From Vibrio atypicus (lineage in GTDB: Bacteria; Pseudomonadota; Gammaproteobacteria; Enterobacterales; Vibrionaceae), in the NCBI RefSeq assembly GCF_009811315.1, contig NZ_BLID01000006.1, forward strand, positions 217,990 through 281,989: a stretch of DNA of 64,000 nucleotides. The letters run 5' to 3'. Position 1 is the stretch's first letter, and each line of letters begins with the position of its first letter. Of this stretch, positions 18,835 to 29,621 are shown one piece after another. The notes under the pieces were generated by a model, which saw nothing but the letters and a program-made list of their open reading frames with translations, was not told the origin of the DNA and made no database searches. The position numbers and the translations under genes are program-made.

Positions 18835-19590
18835 ATGCAAAACTCACATCTCTCTCCAGAAGTTCTTCCTCAACATATCGCAATTATCATGGATGGCAAT
18901 GGCCGTTGGGCGAAAGCACAGGGTAAGCCTCGTGTATTTGGCCATAAAAATGGTGTTGCAGCGGTTCGTAAAACGATTTCTACTTCTGCGAAACTTGGTA
19001 TTAAAGCGATTACCCTGTTTGCGTTTAGCAGTGAAAACTGGCGTCGACCTGAAGAAGAGGTGGGTGTGTTGATGGAGCTATTTATTACCGTTCTATCGAC
19101 GGAAATTAAAAAGTTGCACAAAAATAACCTACGATTACGAGTTATTGGCGATACTTCGCGATTCAATAGTCGGTTACGTAAGAAGATTGCTCAAGCTGAA
19201 GAGTTAACAGCAGGTAATACCGGTACAGTGGTTAACATTGCGGCCAATTACGGTGGTAAGTGGGACATTACTGAGGCGACGAAAGCGATCGCTTCAAAAG
19301 TAGCAGCAGGTGAATTAAACGCTGAAGAGATTGACGAAGCGTTGATCACTCAGCATTTGACTATGTCAGATCTACCTGAAGTAGATCTTATGATTCGAAC
19401 TAGTGGAGAGTGTCGAATCAGTAACTTCATGCTTTGGCAAATGGCGTACGCAGAGATGTACTTTACGCCAATTTTCTGGCCAGAGTTTGATGAAAATAGC
19501 TTAATTGAAGCAGTGACTTGGTTTGTTAACCGCGAAAGAAGGTTTGGTTGTACCGGTGAACAAATCAAGGCATTGATGGAAAGCGAATAA
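18835..19590 (+). CDS. uppS: Undecaprenyl diphosphate synthase
   Basis: Makes the C55 polyprenyl carrier for peptidoglycan and O-antigen by adding isopentenyl units in cis configuration to farnesyl diphosphate. The 251-residue protein has the signature [13 protein letters not shown] with catalytic D20 and the later DLMIRTSGE motif. There is little ribosome-site signal before the ATG. cdsA follows after 11 bases. Confidence 0.97.
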   Translation: MQNSHLSPEVLPQHIAIIMDGNGRWAKAQGKPRVFGHKNGVAAVRKTISTSAKLGIKAITLFAFSSENWRRPEEEVGVLMELFITVLSTEIKKLHKNNLRLRVIGDTSRFNSRLRKKIAQAEELTAGNTGTVVNIAANYGGKWDITEATKAIASKVAAGELNAEEIDEALITQHLTMSDLPEVDLMIRTSGECRISNFMLWQMAYAEMYFTPIFWPEFDENSLIEAVTWFVNRERRFGCTGEQIKALMESE

Positions 19591-19601
19591 AGGATTCAAG
19601 T

Positions 19602-20444
19602 TTGAAACAAAGAATAATAACAGCGCTCATCCTTGCTCCATTGGTGATCTTGGGTATTTTTGAGCTATCTTTGCCATTATTCTCTCTTGCTATCGGCGCA
19701 GTGATGCTGATTGGCTTTTGGGAGTGGACTCAATTTGTTGAGGCTAAATCTCGCTATGTCGCTCTTATCCCAGCTTTGGTTGTCAGTGCGCTCAGTCTTA
19801 TGGTTATCCCTTTTGATGCAGACAGCCTAAATCAAGTCACACAGCCGCATTACCTCATGTTAGCGGCAGGCTGTATTTGGTGGATAGTATCCAGCTTGTT
19901 GGCGATTACATACCCTAAATCGGCCAGCTTATGGCAAAACTCGGCTCTTCTACGCCACGCTTTTGGTATTTTAACTTTGTTACCTTTCTTCTGGAGTGTG
20001 TTACTTCTGCGTGCCGAAGGGATCGAAACAGACGCATACCATGGTTCAAAACTCGTGCTTTATGTGTGCTTTATTGTCTGGGCGGCAGACAGTGGTGCTT
20101 ACTTTACAGGTAAAAGCATGGGTAAACGCAAAATGGCGCCTCATGTGAGCCCAAACAAGACCATCGAAGGTTTGATTGGTGGGATTGTTACAGCAATTCT
20201 TGTTGGATGGGGTACGGCGACTTGGTTCGATATTGAATTTACCAGCCCATTAGTGATGATTTCGATTACACTGATTACAGTTGTTATCTCAGTTTTGGGT
20301 GATCTGGTAGAAAGCATGTTTAAGCGTGTTTCGGGTATCAAAGACAGCAGTAATATTATCCCAGGTCACGGCGGTGTTCTTGATCGTATTGATAGTTTGA
20401 CTGCTGCATTCCCTGTTTTTGCATTTCTTTACTTCATTTTCTAG
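19602..20444 (+). CDS. cdsA: Phosphatidate cytidylyltransferase CdsA
   Basis: Forms CDP-diacylglycerol from phosphatidate and CTP at the inner membrane, the branch point of phospholipid synthesis. The 280 residues have about seven or eight membrane segments and the C-terminal signature with KRVSGIKDSS, PGHGGVLDRID. The start is TTG, chosen for the AAGGA upstream and the family-like N-terminus KQRIITALIL. The stop codon lies inside a UUCG-capped hairpin. Confidence 0.96.
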   Translation: MKQRIITALILAPLVILGIFELSLPLFSLAIGAVMLIGFWEWTQFVEAKSRYVALIPALVVSALSLMVIPFDADSLNQVTQPHYLMLAAGCIWWIVSSLLAITYPKSASLWQNSALLRHAFGILTLLPFFWSVLLLRAEGIETDAYHGSKLVLYVCFIVWAADSGAYFTGKSMGKRKMAPHVSPNKTIEGLIGGIVTAILVGWGTATWFDIEFTSPLVMISITLITVVISVLGDLVESMFKRVSGIKDSSNIIPGHGGVLDRIDSLTAAFPVFAFLYFIF

Positions 20445-20463
20445 GCAAGCTTCGGCTTGCCTA
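20442..20463 (+). other. UUCG-tetraloop hairpin covering the cdsA stop codon
   Basis: TAGGCAAGC, TTCG, GCTTGCCTA: a perfect 9-bp stem with an extra-stable tetraloop, whose first three bases are the cdsA stop codon. No T tract follows, so it is unlikely to terminate. It may stabilise or punctuate the mRNA between cdsA and dxr. Confidence 0.8.
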
Positions 20464-20485
20464 AGTCACAACTCGGTTTCTTGCT

Positions 20486-21694
20486 ATGCGTAAGCTAACA
20501 ATATTAGGTGCAACTGGCTCTATCGGTGCAAGCACGTTTAAAGTCATCGAACAAAACCCTGAACAGTTTTCTGTTGTTGCACTAGCAGCGGGCGGTAACG
20601 TAGAGAAAATGCGTGACCTGTGCGTGAAATGGCAACCTAAGTACGCAGTGATGGCGTCAGATTCAGCCGCAATACAGCTGAAGAAGCAACTTGCTGAACT
20701 TAAGGTGGCAACGGAAGTGCTCGCGGGTATTGATGCTATGTGTCAGGTTTCGTCAACAGATGAAGTCGATACCGTCATGGCTGCGATTGTTGGAGCGGCA
20801 GGCTTGCTGCCAACGATGGCTGCGGTGAAAGCCGGTAAGCGAGTGCTACTTGCGAATAAAGAAGCGTTAGTGATGTCTGGTCAGCTGTTTATCGATGCAG
20901 TCAAAGAGTCTGGCGCAGAGCTCATGCCTGTAGATAGCGAACACAACGCAATCTTCCAATGTTTGCCAAGCGATATTCAAACTAACCTTGGCCGTTGTGA
21001 TTTAAATCAGCACGGAATTTCGAATATCCTGTTGACTGGGTCTGGCGGTCCATTCCGCTACAGCGACATCGATTCGCTAAGTTCAGTAACACCAGAGCAA
21101 GCGATCGCTCACCCAAACTGGTCGATGGGCCCTAAAATCTCCGTTGACTCTGCGACCATGATGAATAAAGGTCTGGAGTATATCGAGGCAAAATGGCTTT
21201 TCAATACTCAACGCGATCAGCTTAAAGTGTTGATTCATCCTCAATCGGTGATTCACTCTATGGTCCAATACAAAGATGGCTCTGTCTTGGCACAAATGGG
21301 TGAACCTGACATGGCTACTCCGATTGCACTAACACTTTCTTATCCTGAGCGAGTTTCTGCTGGTGTTGCTCCATTGGACTTCACTAAAGTGGGTGAGTTG
21401 ACTTTCCTTAAGCCAGATTACAATCGCTACCCATGTCTTAAATTGGCCATTGATGCTTGTTATGAAGGCCAGCACGCCACAACGGCATTAAATGCGGCTA
21501 ACGAGATTGCTGTGGCGGCTTTTCTGAATCGTCAGCTGTCATTCACCGATATTGCGGTGATTAATCAATCAGTTCTGACGAAAGTGTGTGCTGATACCTC
21601 TCAGTCGCACTGTAGCGACTTGGAAAGCCTTCTCGAGCTAGATAGAATGGCTAGAGATTTAGCAACGAAATGGGTTAGTGAGCGTAAGTTATGA
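20486..21694 (+). CDS. dxr: 1-deoxy-D-xylulose 5-phosphate reductoisomerase
   Basis: The second enzyme of the MEP isoprenoid pathway (also ispC), which supplies precursors for UppS. The 402 residues start with the NADPH loop LGATGSIG (7-14) and contain the metal-site segment [13 protein letters not shown] and the GSGGPFR loop. It overlaps rseP by four bases (ATGA). Confidence 0.97.
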   Translation: MRKLTILGATGSIGASTFKVIEQNPEQFSVVALAAGGNVEKMRDLCVKWQPKYAVMASDSAAIQLKKQLAELKVATEVLAGIDAMCQVSSTDEVDTVMAAIVGAAGLLPTMAAVKAGKRVLLANKEALVMSGQLFIDAVKESGAELMPVDSEHNAIFQCLPSDIQTNLGRCDLNQHGISNILLTGSGGPFRYSDIDSLSSVTPEQAIAHPNWSMGPKISVDSATMMNKGLEYIEAKWLFNTQRDQLKVLIHPQSVIHSMVQYKDGSVLAQMGEPDMATPIALTLSYPERVSAGVAPLDFTKVGELTFLKPDYNRYPCLKLAIDACYEGQHATTALNAANEIAVAAFLNRQLSFTDIAVINQSVLTKVCADTSQSHCSDLESLLELDRMARDLATKWVSERKL

Positions 21695-23049
21695 CGGGTA
21701 TTTTGTGGAACTTTGCGTCTTTTATCATTGCGCTAGGCATTTTGGTTGCAGTTCATGAGTTTGGTCACTTCTGGGTTGCACGTCGTTGTGGCGTAAGAGT
21801 CGAGAAGTTTTCCATTGGCTTTGGTAAGTCAATTTGGAGCAAAGTAGGGAAAGATGGTACTGAGTACAGCATCTCAGTTATTCCTCTAGGTGGCTACGTT
21901 AAAATGCTCGATGGGCGAGTTGATGATGTGTCTGAAGCCGACCAAGAATTCGCGTTTGATAAAAAGCCGCTTTGGAAACGCAGTGCAATTGTCGCTGCAG
22001 GTCCTGTATTTAACTTTCTATTTGCGATAGTCGCGTATTGGCTTGTCTTCATGATCGGTGTTCCTGCTGTCAAACCTGTGGTTGGCCAAGTTACGCCTTA
22101 CTCAATTGCTGCAGAAGCGGGTCTCGAATCGGGAATGGAACTTAAATCTGTTTCTGGCGTCAAAACCGCAGATTGGGAATCGGTGAATATGGGGCTCATT
22201 TCCCACATCGGTGATGAACGTCTTACAATGACGGTTGCTCCTGCTGATGGTGTAGGTATTGAGCAAACAATCACGTTTGACCTAACCAAATGGAACTTTG
22301 ACCCTGAACAGCAGTCTGCTATGTCAGCGTTAGGTTTTGTTCCATTTACGCCAGAAATCTCAACGACATTAATCAATATTACAGAGGGCAGTGCAGGTGA
22401 GCGTGCTGGCCTAAAAGAGGGTGATACATTAGTTACTATCGACAACAAACCCATTGAGGTTTGGCAACAAGTAGTCGATGCAATTCAGAAGCACCCTAAC
22501 GCACCGTTAGCTCTAGAAGTGCTACGAGATGGTGAAAAGATAACGTTGACGATTGTGCCAGATAGCCGAGAAATGAAAGGCAAAGGTGAAGTCGGATTTG
22601 CGGGAATCGCTCCAGAGGTCGCAGAATGGCCGCAAAGTTATCGCTTCGACTTACAATTTGGTGTAATTGATTCTGTCGGGAAGGCCGTCGAGAAGACTGG
22701 ACAAGTGATTGACCTAACAATCAGCATGTTGAAAAAACTGATTGTTGGTGATGTAGGACTTAACAACCTAAGTGGCCCAATTTCGATTGCAAAAGGGGCA
22801 GGGACAACCGCTGATTACGGTCTAGTCTACTTTTTGGGCTTCTTAGCTCTAATTAGTGTCAACTTAGGGATAATTAACCTTGTGCCGTTACCTATGTTAG
22901 ATGGCGGACATCTATTGTTTTTTGCTATTGAGGCTGTAATAAGACGCCCAGTCCCTGAGAAAATTCAGGAAATGGGATACCGCGTTGGCGGTGCAATTAT
23001 CTTCTCTCTTATGGCAGTGGCAATTTTCAATGATTTTGCTCGTCTATAA
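21691..23049 (+). CDS. rseP: Site-2 protease RseP
   Basis: An inner-membrane zinc metalloprotease that cleaves RseA within the membrane to release sigma-E in envelope stress. The 452 residues carry HEFGH at 22-26 in the first membrane segment, two periplasmic PDZ domains (about 125-290) and the third ligand motif in [12 protein letters not shown] near the C-terminus. Translational coupling to dxr is shown by the ATGA overlap; bamA follows after 38 bases. Confidence 0.97.
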   Translation: MTGILWNFASFIIALGILVAVHEFGHFWVARRCGVRVEKFSIGFGKSIWSKVGKDGTEYSISVIPLGGYVKMLDGRVDDVSEADQEFAFDKKPLWKRSAIVAAGPVFNFLFAIVAYWLVFMIGVPAVKPVVGQVTPYSIAAEAGLESGMELKSVSGVKTADWESVNMGLISHIGDERLTMTVAPADGVGIEQTITFDLTKWNFDPEQQSAMSALGFVPFTPEISTTLINITEGSAGERAGLKEGDTLVTIDNKPIEVWQQVVDAIQKHPNAPLALEVLRDGEKITLTIVPDSREMKGKGEVGFAGIAPEVAEWPQSYRFDLQFGVIDSVGKAVEKTGQVIDLTISMLKKLIVGDVGLNNLSGPISIAKGAGTTADYGLVYFLGFLALISVNLGIINLVPLPMLDGGHLLFFAIEAVIRRPVPEKIQEMGYRVGGAIIFSLMAVAIFNDFARL

Positions 23050-23087
23050 CTGGGCAAAGGTTGTAGTAAGGAATAACTAAAACAAAT

Positions 23088-25499
23088 ATGGCGATGAAAA
23101 AGATTCTGCTTGCCACGCTGCTTGCAACAAGCGTAAGTGCACATGGTGCTGAGAACTTTGTTGTTCAAGATATTCAAGTTGATGGCTTACAGCGTGTGAC
23201 ACTCGGTGCTGCGCTATTGAAAATGCCCGTTCGTATCGGCGATACCGTCGATAATCAGGATATCTCCCAAATCATTCGTGCTTTGTATGCGTCAGGCAAC
23301 TTCGAAGACATTAAGGTGTTACGTCAAGACAATGTACTAGTAGTGCAAGTTAAAGAACGTCCAACTGTGTCGAGTATCTCCTTCTCTGGCAACAAAGCGA
23401 TCAAGGAAGAGCAGTTACAGCAAAACCTTGAGGCGTCAGGTGTTCGTGTCGGTGAAGCGCTTGATCGCACTACATTGGCAAACATCGAGAAAGGCCTTGA
23501 AGATTTTTACTACAGCGTTGGTAAATACAATGCGAACGTAAAAGCTGTAGTAACTCCGCTACCACGAAACCGTGCAGACCTGAAGTTTGTCTTCTCGGAA
23601 GGTGTTTCGGCGAAAATTCAGCAAATTAACTTTATCGGTAACGAAGTTTTCACTGACGAAGATCTTTTAGGCCGCTTCGAGTTAAACGTGGATGTGGCAT
23701 GGTGGAACTTCTTATCTGATGATAAGTACCAGAAGCAAGTTCTTGCCGGTGATATCGAAGCGTTAAAATCGTATTACTTAGACCGTGGTTACTTGAAATT
23801 TAAAGTAGATTCTACACAGGTCTCAATTTCTCCTGACAAAAAGGGCGTATACATTACCCTTGGTTTAGAAGAAGGTAAGCCATATAGCGTTAAGGATGTG
23901 AAATTCCGAGGCGACTTAGTGGTAGGTGAAGATGAGCTCGATGATCTCGTTTCATTCGAAATGGGTGAACTGTATAACGGTTCTGCTGTCACAAGCCTAG
24001 AAGAAAACGTAAAACGTCTATTGGGTGAAGCGGGTTACGCTTATCCACAGGTCCGTACGATTTCTGAGTTTGATGATGAGACTCAAGAAGTGTCATTGGT
24101 TGTGAATATCGAAGCAGGTAAACGAATCTATGTTCGTGACATTCGTTTCGTTGGTAACAACTCAACTAAAGATGAAGTTCTGCGTCGTGAAATGCGTCAG
24201 ATGGAAGGCAGTTGGTTAAACTCGAAGTCTATTGATACCGGTAAAAACCGTTTGAACCGTCTTGGTTTCTTCGAAACCGTTGATGTACAGACTGTTCGTG
24301 TTCCTGGTAGCGAAGACCAAGTGGACTTGGTCTACAGCGTCAAAGAAGCAAACTCAGGCAGCGTTAACTTTGGTATCGGCTACGGTACAGAATCTGGCGT
24401 GAGCTTCCAAGTTGGTCTTCAGCAAGACAACTTCTTAGGTTCGGGTAACCGTGTTGGTATCAGCGCGATGATGAACGACTACCAGAAAAACGTAAGTCTG
24501 GATTATCGTGACCCATACTGGAACTTAGATGGTGTGAGCCTAGGCGGTAAGATCTTCTACAATCAGTTCGAAGCATCTGAAGCAGGTATTGTTGACTATA
24601 CCAACGAAAGTTATGGCACAAGCTTAACGTGGGGTTTCCCATTTGATGAGTTGAACCGCTTTGAATTTGGTGTTGGTTATACCCACAACAAGATCGGTAA
24701 TGTACCAACGTATGATCAAGCTCAGTTATTTGCTCAAAGTATCAACCAGGCTGATGGTGACATCATTACCAATGACTTTGACGTGAATGCTTCTTGGACA
24801 CGCAATAACTTGAACCGTGGTTACTTCCCAACGGCAGGTAACTACCAGCGCGCATTTGCCAAAGCAACAGTGCCAAGCTCAGATGCTCAGTATTTTAAGC
24901 TTCAGTATGATGTGCGTCAGTACATTCCGTTAACGAAAAAGCATGAATTCACGCTATTGATGCGCGGTCGTCTTGGTTACGGTAACGGCTATGGTCAAAC
25001 GGATGGTAACGATAACTTGTTCCCATTCTATGAAAACTACTATGCTGGTGGCTTTACAACGTTACGTGGCTTCCGTTCAAATACTGCGGGTCCAAAAGCG
25101 GTTTACACGGTGAACAGTAATCCATCAATTTGTAGCAGTTCATCATGTGTGAATGCGACAGACGACTCTGTAGGTGGTAACGCAGTGGCATTGGCAAGCT
25201 TAGAGCTGATTGTTCCAACTCCATTTGCTTCTGATGAAGCGCGTAGCCAAATTCGAACCAGTATGTTCTTAGATGCAGCAAGTGTTTGGGATACTGAATT
25301 CGTTTACAACGAAAGTGCGTCTTCAGATCGCTACTACATGGATTACTCAGATCCAACTAATTACCGTGCATCTTACGGTGTTGCATTGCAATGGATGTCG
25401 CCAATGGGACCTTTGGTCTTCTCGGTAGCGAAACCAATTGAAATTTACGAGGGTGATGACGAAGAATTCTTCACTTTCACTATCGGCAGAACCTTCTAA
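23088..25499 (+). CDS. bamA: Outer membrane protein assembly factor BamA
   Basis: The essential core of the BAM machine that folds and inserts outer-membrane beta-barrels. The 803 residues begin with a signal peptide (about 20 residues), followed by five POTRA domains (about 22-420) and a 16-strand barrel ending in the aromatic terminus GRTF. The conserved L6-loop motif reads LRGF rather than VRGF or IRGF. Translation may begin at 23088 or six bases later at the second ATG; the latter gives a more usual signal peptide start. Confidence 0.97.
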   Translation: MAMKKILLATLLATSVSAHGAENFVVQDIQVDGLQRVTLGAALLKMPVRIGDTVDNQDISQIIRALYASGNFEDIKVLRQDNVLVVQVKERPTVSSISFSGNKAIKEEQLQQNLEASGVRVGEALDRTTLANIEKGLEDFYYSVGKYNANVKAVVTPLPRNRADLKFVFSEGVSAKIQQINFIGNEVFTDEDLLGRFELNVDVAWWNFLSDDKYQKQVLAGDIEALKSYYLDRGYLKFKVDSTQVSISPDKKGVYITLGLEEGKPYSVKDVKFRGDLVVGEDELDDLVSFEMGELYNGSAVTSLEENVKRLLGEAGYAYPQVRTISEFDDETQEVSLVVNIEAGKRIYVRDIRFVGNNSTKDEVLRREMRQMEGSWLNSKSIDTGKNRLNRLGFFETVDVQTVRVPGSEDQVDLVYSVKEANSGSVNFGIGYGTESGVSFQVGLQQDNFLGSGNRVGISAMMNDYQKNVSLDYRDPYWNLDGVSLGGKIFYNQFEASEAGIVDYTNESYGTSLTWGFPFDELNRFEFGVGYTHNKIGNVPTYDQAQLFAQSINQADGDIITNDFDVNASWTRNNLNRGYFPTAGNYQRAFAKATVPSSDAQYFKLQYDVRQYIPLTKKHEFTLLMRGRLGYGNGYGQTDGNDNLFPFYENYYAGGFTTLRGFRSNTAGPKAVYTVNSNPSICSSSSCVNATDDSVGGNAVALASLELIVPTPFASDEARSQIRTSMFLDAASVWDTEFVYNESASSDRYYMDYSDPTNYRASYGVALQWMSPMGPLVFSVAKPIEIYEGDDEEFFTFTIGRTF

Positions 25500-25516
25500 T
25501 TCAAAGGAAATATAAA

Positions 25517-26026
25517 GTGAATAAAACGATTAAAGCGGCTGGTCTTGGCCTTCTAGTAATGACATCTTCTCTATTTGCACAGGCGGCTGAAGCGGCGCAA
25601 AAAGTGGGGTATGTAAATACTGCTCAAGTCTTCCAGTCTCTTCCTCAACGTGAAGTTGTGCTGCAAAAGATGCAAGAAGAGTTCAAAGACAAGGCGGATG
25701 AACTTAAGTCTATTCAGGCTCAAGCTAAGACAAAAATTGAAAAGCTTAAGCGTGACGGCGAGCTACTAGGTCAAGAAGAAATCGAAAAGCTTCGCATTGA
25801 AATTGGCCAGCTAGACAGCAAGTACAAAATCAAAGCACAAGCGCTAGAGCAAGCATCTGCACGACGTGAAGCTCAAGAGAAGCAAAAACTATTCAAAGTT
25901 ATTCAAGACGCTGTGAAGAAAGTCGCTGAAAAAGAAGGCTACGATATCATTGTTGATATTCAAACAATGCAGTACGGCAAGCCTGAATTCAATATTTCAG
26001 AAAAAGTAATCAAACAACTAAAATAA
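25517..26026 (+). CDS. skp: Periplasmic chaperone Skp
   Basis: Holds unfolded outer-membrane proteins on their way to BamA. The 169 residues have a signal peptide cleaved near residue 24-27, then a small beta body and long charged alpha-helical arms (about 50-130) typical of the Skp trimer. The start is GTG with AAGGAAA eight bases upstream. It lies between bamA and lpxD, as in E. coli. Confidence 0.95.
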   Translation: MNKTIKAAGLGLLVMTSSLFAQAAEAAQKVGYVNTAQVFQSLPQREVVLQKMQEEFKDKADELKSIQAQAKTKIEKLKRDGELLGQEEIEKLRIEIGQLDSKYKIKAQALEQASARREAQEKQKLFKVIQDAVKKVAEKEGYDIIVDIQTMQYGKPEFNISEKVIKQLK

Positions 26027-26032
26027 TCGTTT

Positions 26033-27064
26033 ATGACAGCAATCTCTTTAGCCGAATTGGCAACTATTACTGGGGGGGAGCTACACGGTGACGCAAATGC
26101 AATGGTCACTATGGTAGCGCCAATGGATAAAGCTCAGGAAGGTCATGTGACGTTCCTGTCTAATCCTAAATACGCGAAACACCTGGCAAACTGTCAAGCG
26201 ACAGTTGTCATGGTGAAAGAAGCGCAACGAGAAGCTTGTACTGGCAATGCCTTGGTTGTTGCTGACCCATACGTTGCGTTTGCGAAAGTTGCGCAAGCTT
26301 TAGATACCACACCAGCACCAGCAACGCTAATTGCACCGTCAGCGGTGGTTGCAGATGATGCCATGGTTGGTGAAAACGTTTCAATTGGCGCGAATGCGGT
26401 GATTGAGTCGGGAGTTGTGCTAGGAGATAACGCTGTCATTGGCGCAGGTTGTTTTATTGGCAAGAACGCAAAAATTGGTGCGTACACGAAACTATGGTCA
26501 AATGTCAGCATTTACCATGAAGTAGTCTTGGGCGAGCACTGTTTAGTTCAAGCCAATACGGTAATCGGTTCAGATGGTTTTGGCTACGCGAACGAAAAAG
26601 GTGAGTGGATTAAGATCCCTCAACTTGGCACCGTTGTCATCGGCAACCGAGTCGAAATCGGTTCATGTACTACGATTGACCGTGGCGCGCTGGAAGACAC
26701 GATTATTGAAGATAACGTGATTCTAGACAACCAATTGCAGATCGCCCACAACGTACAGATCGGATATGGTACAGCCATGGCCGGTGGTACGATTGTTGCT
26801 GGCAGTACCAAAATTGGTAAATACTGTATTATCGGTGGTGGTACCGTAATCAATGGTCATATTGAGATCGTTGATGGCGTGACAATCACAGGTATGGGTA
26901 TGGTTATGCGTGGTATTTCAGATAAGGGTATGTACTCATCTGGTATCCCATTACAGCCAAATAAAGAGTGGCGTAAAACAGCAACTCGAGTTCATCGAAT
27001 TGATGACATGAACAAGCGCTTGAAAGCGGTTGAGAAGCTGTTAGAACAGAACGAAGAATCTTGA
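26033..27064 (+). CDS. lpxD: UDP-3-O-(3-hydroxyacyl)glucosamine N-acyltransferase LpxD
   Basis: The third step of lipid A synthesis. The 343 residues comprise an N-terminal uridine-binding domain, a left-handed parallel beta-helix made of hexapeptide repeats (about 100-310) with catalytic H239 in QLQIAHN, and a C-terminal helix. It starts six bases after skp and is probably translated by coupling. A terminator-like hairpin follows before fabZ. Confidence 0.97.
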   Translation: MTAISLAELATITGGELHGDANAMVTMVAPMDKAQEGHVTFLSNPKYAKHLANCQATVVMVKEAQREACTGNALVVADPYVAFAKVAQALDTTPAPATLIAPSAVVADDAMVGENVSIGANAVIESGVVLGDNAVIGAGCFIGKNAKIGAYTKLWSNVSIYHEVVLGEHCLVQANTVIGSDGFGYANEKGEWIKIPQLGTVVIGNRVEIGSCTTIDRGALEDTIIEDNVILDNQLQIAHNVQIGYGTAMAGGTIVAGSTKIGKYCIIGGGTVINGHIEIVDGVTITGMGMVMRGISDKGMYSSGIPLQPNKEWRKTATRVHRIDDMNKRLKAVEKLLEQNEES

Positions 27065-27080
27065 TTCCAATTCTGATCAA

Positions 27081-27107
27081 AAAGGCTCGCGAATTGCGGG
27101 TCTTTTT
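27081..27107 (+). terminator. Terminator-like hairpin after lpxD
   Basis: AAAGGCTCGC pairs with GCGGGTCTTT with two G-T wobbles, followed by T residues. It lies 17 bases after the lpxD stop and just ahead of a strong -10 element, so it may isolate a fabZ promoter. Confidence 0.6.
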
Positions 27108-27111
27108 CGTC

Positions 27112-27117
27112 TATAAT
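27112..27117 (+). promoter_or_regulatory. Candidate -10 element upstream of fabZ
   Basis: A consensus TATAAT lies 50 bases before the fabZ start. The matching -35 is poor, so this is a candidate only. Confidence 0.4.
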
Positions 27118-27161
27118 GCCAGCCAGAAAACATATTTAGCATTCGATATAGGAATATGACT

Positions 27162-27614
27162 TTGACTACTGAAAAGAAAACGATGGACATCACTGAAATT
27201 CAGGAACTGTTACCACATCGCTACCCATTCTTACTGATTGATCGCGTGACAGACTACCAAGAAGAGAAGTACCTGACCGCGCTTAAAAACGTTTCAGTGA
27301 ATGAACCTCAGTTTACAGGTCATTTCCCTCAACTACCTGTATTCCCAGGTGTACTGATTCTTGAAGCAATGGCTCAGGCAACTGGCTTACTTGCGTTTAA
27401 ATCATTTGGTGCGCCTTCTGAAAATGAGTTGTACTACTTTGCAAGCGTAGATAAAGCAAAATTCCGCAAGCCAGTAGTACCGGGTGATCAGCTGATCATT
27501 GAAGTAGAATTTGTAAAAGAACGTCGTGGCATTGCTGCATTTAACGGTGTGGCGAAAGTAGACGGCGAAGTTGTGTGTTCAGCTGAACTGAAATGTGCTC
27601 GTCGAGAGTTTTAA
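27162..27614 (+). CDS. fabZ: 3-hydroxyacyl-[acyl-carrier-protein] dehydratase FabZ
   Basis: Dehydrates 3-hydroxyacyl-ACP in fatty acid elongation. In the hot-dog fold the catalytic pair is H54 (FTGHFP) and E68 (LILEAMAQ), numbered from the TTG at 27162. That start is preferred over the ATG at 27156 because the AGGAA ribosome site is seven bases from the TTG but only one from the ATG. The protein is then 150 residues, near E. coli's 151. It sits between lpxD and lpxA, balancing fatty acid and lipid A use of the same substrate. Confidence 0.95.
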   Translation: MTTEKKTMDITEIQELLPHRYPFLLIDRVTDYQEEKYLTALKNVSVNEPQFTGHFPQLPVFPGVLILEAMAQATGLLAFKSFGAPSENELYYFASVDKAKFRKPVVPGDQLIIEVEFVKERRGIAAFNGVAKVDGEVVCSAELKCARREF

Positions 27615-27615
27615 T

Positions 27616-28404
27616 ATGATTCATGAAACGGCTCAAATACACCCTTCGGTAGTTATTGAAGGTGATGTGACAATTGCAGCGAACGTGACCGTTGGCCCGT
27701 TTACTTATATCTCAGGTAAGATTGAGATTGGTGAAGGTACAGAAGTCATGTCACACGTTGTTATCAAAGGTCATACAACTATTGGTAAGGACAACCGTAT
27801 TTTCCCTCATGCTGTTATTGGTGAAGAAAACCAAGATAAGAAGTATGGCGGCGAAGAGACGACAGTGGTGATTGGTGACCGAAACGTGATTCGCGAAGCG
27901 GTACAAATCCACCGTGGTACGACACAAGATAAAGCAACAACAGTGATCGGCGACGATAACTTACTATGTGTAAATGCGCACATTGCACATGATGTTATTG
28001 TCGGTAACCACACTCATGTTGGTAACAATGCTATTCTTGGCGGTCACGTAACGGTAGAAGATTACGCTGGTGTGATGGCGTTATCAGCGATTCACCCGTT
28101 TTGTAAAGTGGGGGCTTACAGCTACATCGGCGGTTGTTCTGCTGTTGTTAAAGATGTGCCTCCTTACGTACTTGCGCAGGGTAACCACGCAACACCATTT
28201 GGCTTAAACCTTGTGGGTTTGCAACGTAATGGCTTTGAAAAAGCTGAGCTACGTGCGTTGCGTAATGCTTATAAAGAGTTCTACCGTTCAGGTAAAACTC
28301 AAGTTGAAGCGAAAGAAGTACTGGTGGAGATGGCAAAAGACTGGCCGTCAATTAAGCATTTCTTAGACTTTGTGGAAACTTCTGAGCGTGGCGTTATTCG
28401 CTAA
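27616..28404 (+). CDS. lpxA: UDP-N-acetylglucosamine acyltransferase LpxA
   Basis: The first step of lipid A synthesis. The start at 27616 gives 262 residues, identical in length to E. coli LpxA; the longer in-frame start at 27595 lies inside fabZ. The beta-helix has hexapeptide repeats through residue 190 and catalytic H125 in HIAHDV. It begins one base after the fabZ stop, so translation is coupled. Confidence 0.97.
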   Translation: MIHETAQIHPSVVIEGDVTIAANVTVGPFTYISGKIEIGEGTEVMSHVVIKGHTTIGKDNRIFPHAVIGEENQDKKYGGEETTVVIGDRNVIREAVQIHRGTTQDKATTVIGDDNLLCVNAHIAHDVIVGNHTHVGNNAILGGHVTVEDYAGVMALSAIHPFCKVGAYSYIGGCSAVVKDVPPYVLAQGNHATPFGLNLVGLQRNGFEKAELRALRNAYKEFYRSGKTQVEAKEVLVEMAKDWPSIKHFLDFVETSERGVIR

Positions 28405-28424
28405 GCTTGTTGGGTAATGGATTA

Positions 28425-28457
28425 AAAAAGATCGCAGCCTTTGGTTGCGGTCTTTTT
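28425..28457 (+). terminator. Terminator between lpxA and lpxB
   Basis: A 15-bp stem (with G-T wobbles) whose core is GATCGCAGCC / GGTTGCGGTC, flanked by A and T tracts, 20 bases after lpxA. Confidence 0.8.
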
Positions 28458-28478
28458 GTGTTTATATAGTGACTGATT

Positions 28479-29621
28479 ATGGAAAGACCTTTAAGAGTCG
28501 GTATCGTTGTTGGTGAGTTGTCAGGTGATACGCTAGGCGAAGGCTTTATTAAAGCCATTCAACAACAATACCCGGATGCAGAGTTTGTCGGTATTGGTGG
28601 CCCGAAAATGATGGCGCTGGGTTGTCAGTCGCTATTTGATATGGAAGAGCTGGCCGTGATGGGGCTGGTCGAAGTATTAGGTCGATTACCGAGATTACTC
28701 AAAGTGAAAGCTGAGCTCGTAAAGTATTTCACTCAGAACCCGCCGGATGTGTTTGTTGGTATTGATGCGCCAGATTTCAATTTGAGGCTCGAGCTGGATC
28801 TGAAAAAATCGGGAATCAAAACGGTTCATTACGTGAGTCCATCAGTGTGGGCTTGGCGACCTAAGCGTATTTTTAAAATCGACAAAGCGACAGATCTTGT
28901 TCTTGCCTTCTTACCTTTTGAAAAAGCGTTTTATGACAAGTATCAGGTGGCGTGTGAGTTTGTTGGTCATACCTTGGCGGATGCAATTCCTCTTGTGCCT
29001 GATCAGCAAGCGGCAAGAGATCTACTCCAACTTGAACAAGATAAGCGATGGCTAGCGGTGCTGCCCGGTAGCCGTGGTGGTGAAGTGGGCTTAATTGCTC
29101 AGCCGTTTATTGAAACCTGCCGCCAAATAAAGCAGAAGTTTCCGGACATCGGTTTTGTTGTCGCTGCAGTAAACGATAAACGTAAACAGCAGTTTGAAGA
29201 AATTTGGCAGCAAACAGCTCCGGAGCTCGATTTTGTCATTGTACAAGACACCGCTCGTAACGTGATTACTGCGGCTGATGCTGTTTTGTTGGCTTCTGGC
29301 ACAGTGGCACTGGAATGCATGCTGCTTAAAAGACCTATGGTGGTGGGCTATAAAGTGAATCGCTTCACTGGTTGGTTAGTACAGAAGCTAGCGATTACTG
29401 AGTATGTTTCTTTGCCTAATATCTTGGCTGGAGAAGAGTTAGTTAAAGAGTACATCTTGGATGAATGTGATCCGCAATTTCTTGTTCCGGCAGTTGAAGA
29501 TATGTTAAGTCGTAATAACGATGAGCTGATAGCACGCTTTACCGATATGCATCACTTGATCCGCAAAGATGCAGATGTCCAGGCAGCTAAAGCCGTTCTC
29601 ACTCTAATTGGTAAAGAATAA
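28479..29621 (+). CDS. lpxB: Lipid-A-disaccharide synthase LpxB
   Basis: A GT19 glycosyltransferase that joins lipid X to UDP-2,3-diacylglucosamine at the inner membrane. The 380 residues include [10 protein letters not shown] near the N-terminus, [11 protein letters not shown] and LPGSRGGEV. The stop overlaps rnhB by one base. Confidence 0.97.
   Translation: MERPLRVGIVVGELSGDTLGEGFIKAIQQQYPDAEFVGIGGPKMMALGCQSLFDMEELAVMGLVEVLGRLPRLLKVKAELVKYFTQNPPDVFVGIDAPDFNLRLELDLKKSGIKTVHYVSPSVWAWRPKRIFKIDKATDLVLAFLPFEKAFYDKYQVACEFVGHTLADAIPLVPDQQAARDLLQLEQDKRWLAVLPGSRGGEVGLIAQPFIETCRQIKQKFPDIGFVVAAVNDKRKQQFEEIWQQTAPELDFVIVQDTARNVITAADAVLLASGTVALECMLLKRPMVVGYKVNRFTGWLVQKLAITEYVSLPNILAGEELVKEYILDECDPQFLVPAVEDMLSRNNDELIARFTDMHHLIRKDADVQAAKAVLTLIGKE

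Noticed and set aside
21691..23087. Sigma-E promoter for bamA-skp
   Set aside because: Expected from E. coli, but I could not find a GAACTT with a properly spaced TCTGA-like -10; a matrix search is needed.
27595..27615. Upstream start for lpxA inside fabZ
   Set aside because: The ATG at 27616 gives the exact family length and N-terminus.
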